A DNA stretch of 39,326 bases from JBCBKL01 sp038521825 (lineage in GTDB: Bacteria; Pseudomonadota; Alphaproteobacteria; Rhodobacterales; Rhodobacteraceae), in NCBI GenBank assembly GCA_038521825.1, contig JBCBKL010000026.1, positions 1 through 39,326 of the forward strand, read 5' to 3'. The position numbers and the translations under genes were made by a program. Shown here in pieces: positions 14,837 to 22,960 of this stretch; position 1 is the first letter of the stretch; every line of letters begins with the position of its first letter. The notes beneath the pieces are model-generated. The model did not search any database. It saw nothing but the letters and a program-made list of their open reading frames with translations, and was not told the DNA's origin.

Positions 14837-15836
14837 GGCCCTCGACCGGCTGAACGAAGAAATAAACGAGCTTAGCCTTGAGATCACCGGTGGGACATAC
14901 CAGTTCCGCAGCGCGGTCATTCCCCAAGATGCTTGCGCGGCCCTGACAAGCCGCCTGTGCGACCGGATTTTGCATGTCGGGGCGTCCCGGTTTTCGCTCC
15001 GCCTGCTCCGCGACAAAAAGGATCTGCACCCAGCGTCCTTTCTGAACTGTCGCACAGGAGATGGGCTGATTGACCACGTCAGCGTCAAGGACGGCGTTGT
15101 CAGCTCAGTTCTGAACGGGGGCGGTACGCTGGTCTTTGATCACAGTCAAGAACACTTTCCCGAACTCCAGATCATCCAGGAAAACCTCGAAGCCTTACTG
15201 GGCTGCCGCTGCTGGATACAGTGCTACCTCACGAAATCGCAGGACACAGCCTTCGGCATGCACGGCGATGACCACCCCTTTGTAATCGTGCAACTGGCCG
15301 GAACGAAACGGTGGCTGCACGGGGACGCATCCGATCCGGACACAACCGCCGATCGTGCAGAAATGTTGTATCAACCAGGCGATATCGCATTCTATCCGCG
15401 CGGCGAGCGGCACAATGTGCACGGAACTGGAGAGTTGTCCGTCCACCTGACCGTAGCTTTTGACGGATTTGGTGGTGTGTTGTTTGACGAACTGCCGCAC
15501 GCGGCCAAGTTAGCAGCGTTGACTCCTCGACTGGGCACAAGCCTGCCCTATTCCGTCATCGCCCAATCGGTCCGGCCCGAGAGCACAGTCCGGCTGGCCT
15601 ATAGCTGCCTGCCACCACTGTCAGATCGCGGTGACGGAATTGTAGTGCTGGAGACGGAACACAGCGAAATCAGGATACCGGAAGATTTCAAGGACGCACT
15701 GAACTGGATCAAAACCCGGCGCAAAACATCAAGCGCGGACATCGCCGCGCGCTTTGACATCGACATTGAGCGCTGCGTAAAATTTGTCGATTTTGGTCTG
15801 CAAAACCACCTTTTCCTGACCGGGCTTGGAGAGTGA
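14781..15836 (+). CDS. JmjC domain (ROX-like) 2OG-Fe(II) oxygenase
   Basis: A 351-residue protein with the layout of bacterial ribosomal-oxygenase-like JmjC enzymes. Its core is FGMHGDDHPFVIVQLAGTKR with His161-x-Asp163, then YQPGDIAFYPRGERHNVHG with distal His211, and the strand SVHLTVAF. A C-terminal region (LNWIKTRRKTSSADIAARF to QNHLFLTG) resembles the winged-helix end of that family. Known relatives hydroxylate Arg or His side chains of ribosomal proteins using 2-oxoglutarate. Here the neighbouring peptide is a more likely target by context. It begins inside the previous gene with its own site AAAGGAG, and its stop lies 5 bp before the transporter start. Confidence 0.75.
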   Translation: MSKPLLAHAPESEPFTYHEALDRLNEEINELSLEITGGTYQFRSAVIPQDACAALTSRLCDRILHVGASRFSLRLLRDKKDLHPASFLNCRTGDGLIDHVSVKDGVVSSVLNGGGTLVFDHSQEHFPELQIIQENLEALLGCRCWIQCYLTKSQDTAFGMHGDDHPFVIVQLAGTKRWLHGDASDPDTTADRAEMLYQPGDIAFYPRGERHNVHGTGELSVHLTVAFDGFGGVLFDELPHAAKLAALTPRLGTSLPYSVIAQSVRPESTVRLAYSCLPPLSDRGDGIVVLETEHSEIRIPEDFKDALNWIKTRRKTSSADIAARFDIDIERCVKFVDFGLQNHLFLTGLGE

Positions 15837-15840
15837 GTGT

Positions 15841-17106
15841 ATGCAGAGCGTGAAGGACAACCTGATTGCACTGCGAGCGTCTGACTTTCGCCTTTTGGCG
15901 GGCGCAAGTCTCGTGTCGGGGGCAAGTCGTGCCCTGATCCCGATTGCTTTTGCCGTCGAGACCGTTCGGGTCGAACCCCAGGGATGGGGCATGGCCAGCG
16001 TGCTTGCTGCATTGTGGGTGGGCCGCTTTGTTGGGTTATTGGTCTACAAACGCGCTGGCTTTCAATTCCACGCTTTCACCATCATGATAGCTGCCGCACT
16101 GGTCATGAGTCTTGCGCAAACGAGCTTGTTTGTCTGGATATCGTTCAGCGCCAATAGCATTCTGGCCATGGCCCTCTCCGCCTTTGTCTACGGTCTTGCA
16201 GCGGCTTTTTACTTTCCCTCCATGTTCGTTGCGATTCCGATGGTGACGACCAAATCGAACCGAACACAGGCCAATTCGGTCCTGTCTATGATCGGCGATA
16301 TCTATGCCATCATCGGTCCGCTATTGGGCGTGTCGCTCGTCTTGATCTTTGGCTTTAAACTTGTGTTGGTGTTTGACGCCGTCACACTCTTGCTCGCTGC
16401 ATTTTTGATCAGCATGCTCTATGCCGCCCACCGAACCGCCGTTGCAAACAGTGCCGACACCGCTGCCGTAAGCACAAAAAGCACCGAGGTCGCAGGCACT
16501 GAAACGCTGCCATTCTGGACATATCTCGGATTTCTCAGCTGGTTCTTTTGCGCGGTGGCAATTGGTCTTATAGGGGCGGCTGGCCCGACAATGATCATGG
16601 CTTACCACTCAGCGACGGCATGGGCGCTTGTTGCCACCGCAATGGCCATGGGCTCGTTGCTTGGCTCCACGGCTTCCCTCATGGGTTTGGCGCAGCGCGT
16701 GCCGTGGCCGCTGCTGCATGCGCTGTGTGGTGTGTGCCTTGCCGCACAACTATTTGTGGTCAGTACGCCCGTAACGGTTTGGGTGGTGTGCCTCGCCGGA
16801 TTTATGGGTGCGGCAAGCGTTACAGCGAGCGGAGTTCGGTGGGACACGCTGGGCCAGTCCTATTTCACGGGCAAGCAGCTGCACAGCTTCGCGTCCTATG
16901 ATCAGTTCGCGAACACGGCTGGCATTCCGGCTGGCATCATTCTGTTCGGGCTATCCGGGGTGATAGACATCCGCGCATTGGCAATTTTTGGGGTCGGGTG
17001 CCTCGCCTTCGCCTTTGTCATCCCCGTCATCGTCAGTTTCGTGCGCGTAAACGGGCTGCAAGAACCGACCAGTGCACCACCACTGACGCCCGAAGCGCCA
17101 GCCTGA
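15841..17106 (+). CDS. MFS transporter, putative peptide/product exporter
   Basis: A 421-residue membrane protein with about 12 hydrophobic segments and a cytoplasmic loop near 195-225 rich in Thr and Ser. It resembles the drug-efflux type of MFS (for example ASFRL-like N-terminus RASDFRLLAGASLVSG and the central SVLSMIGDIYAIIGPLLGVS). The ATG at 15841 is preferred because GGAGAG lies 7 bp before it; an in-frame TTG at 15826 is the alternative. It sits between the JmjC genes and the third oxygenase in one transcription unit, so export of, or immunity to, the modified product is the simplest role. The substrate is inferred only. Confidence 0.8.
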   Translation: MQSVKDNLIALRASDFRLLAGASLVSGASRALIPIAFAVETVRVEPQGWGMASVLAALWVGRFVGLLVYKRAGFQFHAFTIMIAAALVMSLAQTSLFVWISFSANSILAMALSAFVYGLAAAFYFPSMFVAIPMVTTKSNRTQANSVLSMIGDIYAIIGPLLGVSLVLIFGFKLVLVFDAVTLLLAAFLISMLYAAHRTAVANSADTAAVSTKSTEVAGTETLPFWTYLGFLSWFFCAVAIGLIGAAGPTMIMAYHSATAWALVATAMAMGSLLGSTASLMGLAQRVPWPLLHALCGVCLAAQLFVVSTPVTVWVVCLAGFMGAASVTASGVRWDTLGQSYFTGKQLHSFASYDQFANTAGIPAGIILFGLSGVIDIRALAIFGVGCLAFAFVIPVIVSFVRVNGLQEPTSAPPLTPEAPA

Positions 17107-17141
17107 GACTGTGCGCAAACTATTAAAAGGGAGAGCATTGG

Positions 17142-17798
17142 ATGCAAGCTCTGGATGGATTGAATGAAACCCTCGCGCGTGACGGGGTTATTGTGCGGGA
17201 AAATCTTCTGCCCGATACCTGGTTTGATATGCATCGCGCCCGCGTTATCGAAAGTTGGCACAATGGAACCGCTTGGGAAACTCGCATCAAAGTCGGTGAC
17301 GACAACCGCATCCTGCCGCGACAGCCTGAAAGTGCCATGCCGGGCATTGCCGAACAGGTTCGGCAGAGCAAGTCCGACAACGCGTTTCAGTACCTGTATC
17401 ACTCCATGCACGAAAGCAAGGACACACACGGCATAGTCCTGCCGATTGTTGAAGACGTGCGCCAAGCCTGGCGCACGGAACTGGCACGGATCGCCCCTTC
17501 GGCGAATATGACCAGCTTTTCACTGACCAGTTTCAATACGGGTTGCTTTCTCGACCCCCACAACGATCACAGCGGCAACGAAAAGCCATTCGCTGTAACA
17601 TTGCTGTTGTATTTCGGATCGCAGGATGTGGAGGATAGTGGCGGCTTGGTCTTTAACTATCGCGGGAGGAAACGCGTGATCCCTGCCAAGGCCAATGTCG
17701 GCGTCCTCTTCGTGCCCTCCCCTGAGACGGAGCATTGGGTGGAGCCGATCCCGATGCAGGCGGGCGCGCGCCTCGCGCTGTCGGGTTGGCTGCTATGA
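17142..17798 (+). CDS. 2OG-Fe(II) oxygenase, prolyl-4-hydroxylase type
   Basis: A 218-residue double-stranded beta-helix oxygenase. The metal triad is visible as His140-x-Asp142 in FLDPHNDHSG and His198 in PSPETEHWVEP. Arg210 in QAGARLALSGW would bind the 2-oxoglutarate carboxylate. The intervening AVTLLLYFGS and SGGLVFNYRG strands are typical of P4H-like enzymes. These enzymes hydroxylate Pro, Asp, Asn or other side chains in peptides or free amino acids. It begins with a strong site (AGGGAGAG) 36 bp after the transporter and is followed by the acetyltransferase after 13 bp. It is the third putative iron oxygenase of the cluster. Confidence 0.88.
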   Translation: MQALDGLNETLARDGVIVRENLLPDTWFDMHRARVIESWHNGTAWETRIKVGDDNRILPRQPESAMPGIAEQVRQSKSDNAFQYLYHSMHESKDTHGIVLPIVEDVRQAWRTELARIAPSANMTSFSLTSFNTGCFLDPHNDHSGNEKPFAVTLLLYFGSQDVEDSGGLVFNYRGRKRVIPAKANVGVLFVPSPETEHWVEPIPMQAGARLALSGWLL

Positions 17799-17811
17799 CA
17801 GTCAGCGACCC

Positions 17812-18747
17812 ATGACGTCCCCGCTAAACTGGGCATCGTTGCAGGGCCAGCTTGCATGTGCCGCGTCCCTTTATGGTGATGCCGGAGCGGCACGGGTGGC
17901 CGATTGGTTCGCGCAAGAGGAAGGACGCGTTGACGACCCCGGCTTTGCACGCCTTTTCTCGGATCACATCTGCCTGCCAGGCATTGCCAGTCTTGACTAT
18001 GCCCACCGTCATGTCTCCGTGCGCGCCGGATCACTGATCGGGGGCATTCGGTTTTATTGCCAAGACATCACGCGACCGTTTGTTGAGGTTATTGCTCACG
18101 ACTTCGATGACTTGACGGCGCTTGCGCAAGTGGTCTCAATGGAATGGCGGACCTTTGCCCCACAACGCCTTCGCCTTCTAGTCATGCCCGGCGCGTCTAT
18201 GCCAGCGACGGCGGACCTCGACATGAGCCTTTATGCGGCACGCTATGGTGATCTGAGCCCCCCATCCCAAGAGGTACAATTGGGTGCGTTCGACAACCCG
18301 GATCAGGCCATGGCCCTCATTCAGAACCGGTTCGATATGATGGCACGGGAAAACCCCGCGATGCGGTGCCACGTCTCCCCTATACCCTCCGACAAATTGA
18401 TCGAAATGTGGGAGGCTGAACAGGTTCATCGAATTGCTGCCAATGGACAGGCGGTCGTCGGACTGATCGCCGCCGCACCGGGCCAAATCGGCTGGATCGC
18501 CGGGGACGAGATCATCGAGGAGGTCGTGGCCATCTGCCACTCCGGCCATGGCTATGCCGCCGCGGCCCAATACGCGCTGTCTCGCTACCACACCAATAGG
18601 CCTGACACATACCTTATTGGCACCATCGACAGCCTAAATGTCGCCTCGCGCCGATCTGCCGAGCGGGCAGGACGTAAGCGCATTCTAGATTATGTGTTTC
18701 TACCCTTGGAAACAGAAGCCGTGCGCTCATTTGGGAATTCAGCATGA
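17812..18747 (+). CDS. GNAT family N-acetyltransferase
   Basis: A 311-residue protein whose last 130 residues carry a GNAT fold: AANGQAVVGLIAAAPGQIGW, then EEVVAICHSGHGYAAAAQYA (a possible acetyl-CoA site), then the closing IDSLNVASRRSAERAGRKR, matching the N-x-x-S-x-x-x-x-x-x-x-G end of the family. The first 170 residues are not recognised and could position a substrate. The frame is open further upstream, but the ATG at 17812 is the first that does not overlap the oxygenase gene; no good ribosome-binding site is visible, so coupling is likely. As the last gene of the peptide cluster it might acetylate the Lys-rich peptide or its N-terminus, which is speculation. Confidence 0.75.
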   Translation: MTSPLNWASLQGQLACAASLYGDAGAARVADWFAQEEGRVDDPGFARLFSDHICLPGIASLDYAHRHVSVRAGSLIGGIRFYCQDITRPFVEVIAHDFDDLTALAQVVSMEWRTFAPQRLRLLVMPGASMPATADLDMSLYAARYGDLSPPSQEVQLGAFDNPDQAMALIQNRFDMMARENPAMRCHVSPIPSDKLIEMWEAEQVHRIAANGQAVVGLIAAAPGQIGWIAGDEIIEEVVAICHSGHGYAAAAQYALSRYHTNRPDTYLIGTIDSLNVASRRSAERAGRKRILDYVFLPLETEAVRSFGNSA

Positions 18748-18784
18748 GTATGTTGGAAGCACAAAAATATGTCAGTTTCATGAT

Positions 18785-18973
18785 TTATAGCAGCTCATCC
18801 ACATAAAGCGCCCTCATACCGGCCGCACGCGGCCCTTCAATGTCGGCGCGGGGCGTATCCCCGACAAACAGCACCGTGCCTGGCTCAAGCTGCAACCCGT
18901 CCAACACCTGCCCATAGATCGCTGGTTCCGGCTTGATCGCGCCGACCTTGCACTCCGTCCGCGTTTCGCCTGT
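18785..18973 (-). pseudogene. HAD-superfamily hydrolase, C-terminal remnant
   Basis: A 62-codon minus-strand frame without a start codon, bounded upstream by TGA at 18974-18976. It reads VGAIKPEPAIYGQVLDGLQL then TVLFVGDTPRADIEGPRAAG and ends in VDELL. These are motifs III and IV of HAD-IA hydrolases (the Lys of KPEPAIY and the GDTPRADI acidic motif). The N-terminal 150 or so residues, including the nucleophile Asp, are absent. The break near 18974 probably marks a recombination junction between the peptide cluster side and the ArdC side. Confidence 0.75.
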
Positions 18974-19147
18974 TCACATACGGTGCCGCGAATGACTGTT
19001 GATCGCCATGAACACCGCTTACCCATCACTGCCTCCGGGCATTTTGCCCGTCCGCGCGAAGCGCCGGGCCTGTCGTCGGGTGGCCTTTTGCTTGCCCGCC
19101 GACAGGTCACCCTGAAACCACCCACGACCAAGAAGTCACGGAAACGC

Positions 19148-19174
19148 AAAAAGCCCCCGCCTGCTGACGGGGGC
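19148..19174 (-). terminator. rho-independent terminator downstream of ardC
   Basis: On the minus strand GCCCCCG (19168-19174) pairs with CGGGGGC (19153-19159) around an 8-nt loop, followed by TTTTT. It lies 27 bp past the ardC stop. Confidence 0.85.
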
Positions 19175-19200
19175 CTCGATCATTGCGGCGGTGCGGGCTG

Positions 19201-20085
19201 TTACTCGGCGGCAATCCGGTCGACCTGCGCGGTGCACTCCATTATGTAATCCACGGCCTTCTGCGCCTCGGAGGCGGCGCGGAAGATCGCGCGGCTGTCT
19301 TCCTTCATCGCCCCCAGCCATCCTTCGACATAAGCCGCGCTCTGGTCGAACTCAGGCTGTACCCCGATCTGTGCGCAAAGCATGCAGTTGCCAATCTCGG
19401 CGACCAGCTCCTCGAACGCGTAAGCCTTGCGGTCATTGAATCGACCCAAACGGTCCAGCCGCTTCGTCGCGCCTGTCCAGTGGATTGTCTCATGGGCCAA
19501 GGTGCCAAAATATCCAGCCGCCCGATAAAACGTGCCAATCGGCGGCATATGAATGCGGTCGGTCTTGATGTTGTAATAAGCGCGCGGCTCCTCGGTCACG
19601 TCGATCTGCGCGCCGGTCGCGGCAAAGAACGCCTCCAGCTCGGGATCGGCCACGGTGCCAAGATCACGGGGCGGATCGGGCAGGATGTAGAACTCAGCGG
19701 GCAAGCCCTCGATCTGGTCCGCATTAAATACACGGTAGGCCTTGGCATAGGGAATCTGGCGGTCCTCGCCGTTTTCGTCCTCGCGCTCGACAGTGCCGTA
19801 TTTCACAACCGTGGCGGATTTCTCGCCCTTGCGGACGTGGCCCCCAAGCTGCTTGGCCTGATTGAACGTCATCCAGCGGGCTGAGTTGTAATCCTTCGCC
19901 ATCGCCGTGGCCCAAAGCATCAGGATGTTGATGCCCCGATAGGCTTCGCCGCTGAACCGTTCCGGCAGGCTGACCGATGCCCCGCCGCCAGTCCACGGCT
20001 TGCGCCAGGGCGGTGTTCCCGCCTCGATCTGCGCGATGATCTGATTGGTGACATGGGAATAAACGTCAAACTTCTCTGCGGTCAT
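19201..20085 (-). CDS. ArdC-like antirestriction protein / zincin-like metallopeptidase
   Basis: A 294-residue protein with the two-domain plan of the ArdC family. The N-terminal ssDNA-binding domain includes EKFDVYSHVTNQIIAQIEAG, PPWRKPWTGGG, RGINILMLW and ARWMTFNQAKQLGGHVRKGE. The C-terminal zincin-like domain has the metal-binding HETIHW (H-E-x-x-H) in FGTLAHETIHWTG and a later acidic FEELVAEIGNCML. ArdC of conjugative plasmids protects incoming single-stranded DNA from restriction. Here it marks mobile-element ancestry, though no transfer genes are in the window. The ATG at 20085 is chosen for GGAGGG 7 bp upstream. A terminator follows the gene and a hairpin-rich region precedes it. Confidence 0.88.
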   Translation of the reverse strand: MTAEKFDVYSHVTNQIIAQIEAGTPPWRKPWTGGGASVSLPERFSGEAYRGINILMLWATAMAKDYNSARWMTFNQAKQLGGHVRKGEKSATVVKYGTVEREDENGEDRQIPYAKAYRVFNADQIEGLPAEFYILPDPPRDLGTVADPELEAFFAATGAQIDVTEEPRAYYNIKTDRIHMPPIGTFYRAAGYFGTLAHETIHWTGATKRLDRLGRFNDRKAYAFEELVAEIGNCMLCAQIGVQPEFDQSAAYVEGWLGAMKEDSRAIFRAASEAQKAVDYIMECTAQVDRIAAE

Positions 20086-20164
20086 TTGTGACCCTCCTTC
20101 GCGTGACGCGGTCCAGGTCTGCTCCCCTTTCCGCCAATGGGCGGGCCTTCCTGTTCTGATCTTT

Positions 20165-20469
20165 GGAATGCCCATGCATTCCGAAGGGCAGAGCAGGTAA
20201 GGGCAAAGCCCGTCCTGCGGCCTGGCGGGGCCGTGACAACCGGGTGGAGGGCGTGAATTTGGAGGGAACCGCGCGCCTCGCGCGTGGGAGGAACCGGAAT
20301 TCTCGACCGGAACCGAAGCCCTCGGGCGGCGCTTGCCGGTTTTCTCGGACCTGCCGGGATGGCAGGCGGATCAACAAGATTGGAAACTGTCAGGGTTGGA
20401 GTGAGCGGGCGTTAGCCCGTCGATCCCCAGCCCTGTCTATCGCTCGAAGCGAGACCGGCGCACTGCCGG
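20165..20469. other. array of hairpins upstream of ardC-like gene
   Basis: Exact short stem-loops follow each other: GGAATG/CATTCC (20165-20182), GGGC-AAA-GCCC (20201-20211), CTGCC/GGCAG (20351-20365), CGGGC-GTTA-GCCCG (20406-20419), TCGCT-CGA-AGCGA (20440-20452) and CCGGC/GCCGG (20455-20469). No protein-coding frame here is convincing. It could be a structured RNA, a leader for the ardC-like gene, or an ssDNA structure such as a transfer or replication origin. The region 20086-20742 otherwise shows nothing. Confidence 0.45.
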
Positions 20470-20742
20470 GATCACAGCGGTGCTTTTGCAGAATCCGTAT
20501 CGTCCTGCCTGTCGGGTCTGCGGACTTTGCTGACCTTGGTTTTCCATCTTTGCTTACGCAGCATTCTTTTGCACGTGCGGCGTTGTGACCGCTGCCTCGC
20601 ACCTGCTTTCACCCGACCGGTCGTTCAAAGATAAGACAAAACCCGGCTCCTAAAAATCCCTTTTGCCCAGACCATTATCAATCACTAGGGCGCGGAAACG
20701 GCGCGCATCGTGAATTGGCTCTCCCGTGACAGTATCTCTATC

Positions 20743-21507
20743 TCACCCGAACACCAAACCTCCGTCAACGACGAGGTTTTGGCCAGTCACGGCGCGTGCC
20801 CAGGGACCCGCAAAAAACAAAGTCGCGTCTGCGGCCTCTTCCGGGGTCACCACCGAGCGCAGGGGCGTAACGCCCGCGATGTAGTCAAAGACTTCCTGCG
20901 GTGTTGAAGCACTGGCATCGGTCGTCCTTAGCAGACCCCCGGATACCATGTTGACTGTAATGCCTTTTGGCCCGAGCTCGGCCGCCATGGTGCGCGTCAA
21001 CGAGAGCAGAGCAGCCTTTGCAGAGGTATAATCGTGATAGGGAACTACAGGGTTTTGGAAGAGGTTCGTGCCGATCGTGACAACCCGCCCAAAGCCCGCA
21101 TCCGCCATCCCCGGAGCGGTGGCTTGGATGACATTCAGCGCGCCCAGCACCGCAGTGCTGTGTTGTGAGAGCATTTCAGCGGCGCTTAGGGTCTCGACGG
21201 TGGACCGCGCATCCCCGTTGAAGCTGTAGTCAGCCAGGGCGTTGTGAATGACGGTCGTAATCGGGCCAACCGCCTTCTCTGCCTGCTTGACCATCTGCTT
21301 TACTGCGTCGGCATCTTGTACGTCGGCCTGCAAAGCAACAGTACGATCCCCCGAGTCAGTCGCAAGTTCTTCTGCAGCCGCTTTGCTGTTGCGATAGTTG
21401 ATCACCACCCGCGCACCTTCTCGGGCGAATGCGCGCGCGATTGCGGCACCCAATCCCCGGCCCGCGCCTGTCACCAAGACGGTCTGTTCCTTGAGGGCCT
21501 TACTCAT
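20743..21507 (-). CDS. SDR family oxidoreductase (FabG-like), last gene of thi operon
   Basis: A 254-residue classical short-chain dehydrogenase. Visible are the nucleotide-binding TVLVTGAGRGLGAAIARAFA with the NADP-type basic NYRNSKAAAEE, the catalytic-strand region (VVTIGTNLFQN), the Tyr and Lys of the active site in YHDYTSAKAALLSL, and the closing TGQNLVVDGGL. The usual catalytic Ser appears replaced in VTIGTN, so Thr may serve. The substrate is unknown; annotation engines would call it 3-oxoacyl-ACP reductase-like. The ATG at 21507 overlaps the thiD stop (ATGA) and it is the fourth gene behind the TPP riboswitch, so it is probably co-regulated with thiamine salvage. Its role there is not established from sequence. 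Confidence 0.85.
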   Translation of the reverse strand: MSKALKEQTVLVTGAGRGLGAAIARAFAREGARVVINYRNSKAAAEELATDSGDRTVALQADVQDADAVKQMVKQAEKAVGPITTVIHNALADYSFNGDARSTVETLSAAEMLSQHSTAVLGALNVIQATAPGMADAGFGRVVTIGTNLFQNPVVPYHDYTSAKAALLSLTRTMAAELGPKGITVNMVSGGLLRTTDASASTPQEVFDYIAGVTPLRSVVTPEEAADATLFFAGPWARAVTGQNLVVDGGLVFG

Positions 21508-22313
21508 GATTTTTCCTTCCAAAGATTGTAGAAATGATGGACCGGCCCGTGACCTCGTCCGACTGTCAGGAGATCGGCCGCAGCAATCGCGCCTGAGATG
21601 TACTGCTTGGCTGCGGCAACGGCCGCACTTAGCGCAAGGCCATTTGCGAGATGCGCTGCAATCGCTGACGACAGGCTACAGCCAGTGCCATGTGTATTCC
21701 TGGTTCGCATGCGCGCAGCTTCGAACCAGTGTAGATGTATGCCATCCCATAGAACGTCGGGGCTTTGGTCCCCGTTCAGGTGGCCGCCTTTCACCAGCGT
21801 GACGTTTGGACCCAAATTCGACAGATCGCGTGCATGGGCTGCCATTTCGTCGCGGGTGGCAGCTTCGCGTCGGTTCAGCAGACGCGCGGCTTCTGGCAGG
21901 TTTGGGGTCAAGACTGTGGCCAGGGGCAACAGGGACACGCGCAAGGCCTCCATCGCATCGTCTTGCAACAAAGGCGCGCCACCTTTAGCGACCATCACCG
22001 GATCAAGCACTATTGGGATGTCTTGATGATGAGACAAGGCCTGCGCGACCGCTACTGCGATCTCTGAAGTTGCGATCATCCCGACCTTAACGGCATCTAC
22101 GCGGACGTCGGCAAAAACGGTGGCGATCTGTGCCTTTACAAATGACGGTGCGATCAATTCGACGCCGCTGACGCCTTGGGTATTCTGCGCAGTCAAAGCC
22201 GTTATGGCCGCCATTCCATAGACCCCGTTGGCTGCAAAGGCCTTCAGGTCAGCCTGGACGCCAGCACCCCCAGAAGGGTCGGAACCAGCAATGGTCAAAA
22301 CGTTCCTGATCAT
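21504..22313 (-). CDS. thiD: hydroxymethylpyrimidine/phosphomethylpyrimidine kinase ThiD
   Basis: A 269-residue ribokinase-fold kinase that phosphorylates HMP and HMP-P, supplying the pyrimidine half of thiamine. Diagnostic segments are IAGSDPSGGAGVQADLKAF at the N-terminus, GMAAITALTAQNTQGV, VLDPVMVAKGGAPLL, LTPNLPEAARLL and the anion-hole/catalytic NTHGTGCSLSSAIAAHLA. Length and motifs are complete. It overlaps thiE by 4 bp and the SDR gene by 4 bp, so the operon is translated as coupled units. Confidence 0.96.
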   Translation of the reverse strand: MIRNVLTIAGSDPSGGAGVQADLKAFAANGVYGMAAITALTAQNTQGVSGVELIAPSFVKAQIATVFADVRVDAVKVGMIATSEIAVAVAQALSHHQDIPIVLDPVMVAKGGAPLLQDDAMEALRVSLLPLATVLTPNLPEAARLLNRREAATRDEMAAHARDLSNLGPNVTLVKGGHLNGDQSPDVLWDGIHLHWFEAARMRTRNTHGTGCSLSSAIAAHLANGLALSAAVAAAKQYISGAIAAADLLTVGRGHGPVHHFYNLWKEKS

Positions 22314-22960
22314 TGGAATGCCTCCGTTACTTTGTCCAAAGCTTGTTTGAAATCCCGCACGGCGCGTTCGGGATCAGGTTGACCACAAATCGCGGAAACC
22401 ACGGCGATCCCGTTGCATCCGGCCCGCAGGACATCGGCCACATGCTCGCGCTTCAATCCGCCAATGGCCACTGTTGGCAACCGCGCCAAACGCGCCATTT
22501 CGGCCAGACCAGACAGGCCAATCGTTGGTTTGTGATCCGCCTTGGTCGTAGTCTGAAAAACGGTGCCAAGGCCGAGGTAGTCAACAAGGTCAGGGTCTGC
22601 TGACACGACCTGTTCTGGCGTCTCGCAAGACAGGCCGATGATCTTGCCCGGTCCCAAACGCTTGCGCGCGAATGCGGGAATGACGTCATCTTGGCCGATA
22701 TGCACACCATCCACGTCCGCTGCGACCGCTGCCTCAAGATCATCGTTGATGACAAGTGGAATGCCTTTGCCCGGCAATACGCGTTTCAGCGCGCGCGCGG
22801 CTTCGACGCGGCTTTGGGTCGAGGCCTCCTTATCGCGCAACTGCACAAAGCTGACGCCGCCGCGAACCGCAGCTGCGACCGTCTCGATCAACGCAGGTCC
22901 GGGGCAAAGGTTCGGGTCCGTCACCAGATACAACCGAAGGCTGCGTGCAATCAGTTCCAT
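22310..22960 (-). CDS. thiE: thiamine-phosphate synthase ThiE
   Basis: A 216-residue TIM-barrel enzyme joining HMP-PP to hydroxyethylthiazole phosphate to form thiamine phosphate. Motifs seen are LYLVTDPNLC, GVSFVQLRDKEA, LVINDDLEAAVAADVDGVHI with the Gln-Asp-Asp of GQDDVIP, IGLSCETPEQV, DYLGLGTVFQTTTKAD and VAIGGLKREHVADVL. It overlaps thiM by 10 bp and thiD by 4 bp. With these two kinases it completes the salvage route. The order thiM-thiE-thiD is that of a salvage operon rather than of de novo synthesis. Confidence 0.96.
   Translation of the reverse strand: MELIARSLRLYLVTDPNLCPGPALIETVAAAVRGGVSFVQLRDKEASTQSRVEAARALKRVLPGKGIPLVINDDLEAAVAADVDGVHIGQDDVIPAFARKRLGPGKIIGLSCETPEQVVSADPDLVDYLGLGTVFQTTTKADHKPTIGLSGLAEMARLARLPTVAIGGLKREHVADVLRAGCNGIAVVSAICGQPDPERAVRDFKQALDKVTEAFQ

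Noticed and set aside
18983..19249. 88-residue plus-strand frame MPRMTVDRHE
   Set aside because: It runs through the ardC terminator and into the ardC 3' end; no ribosome-binding site and no motif.
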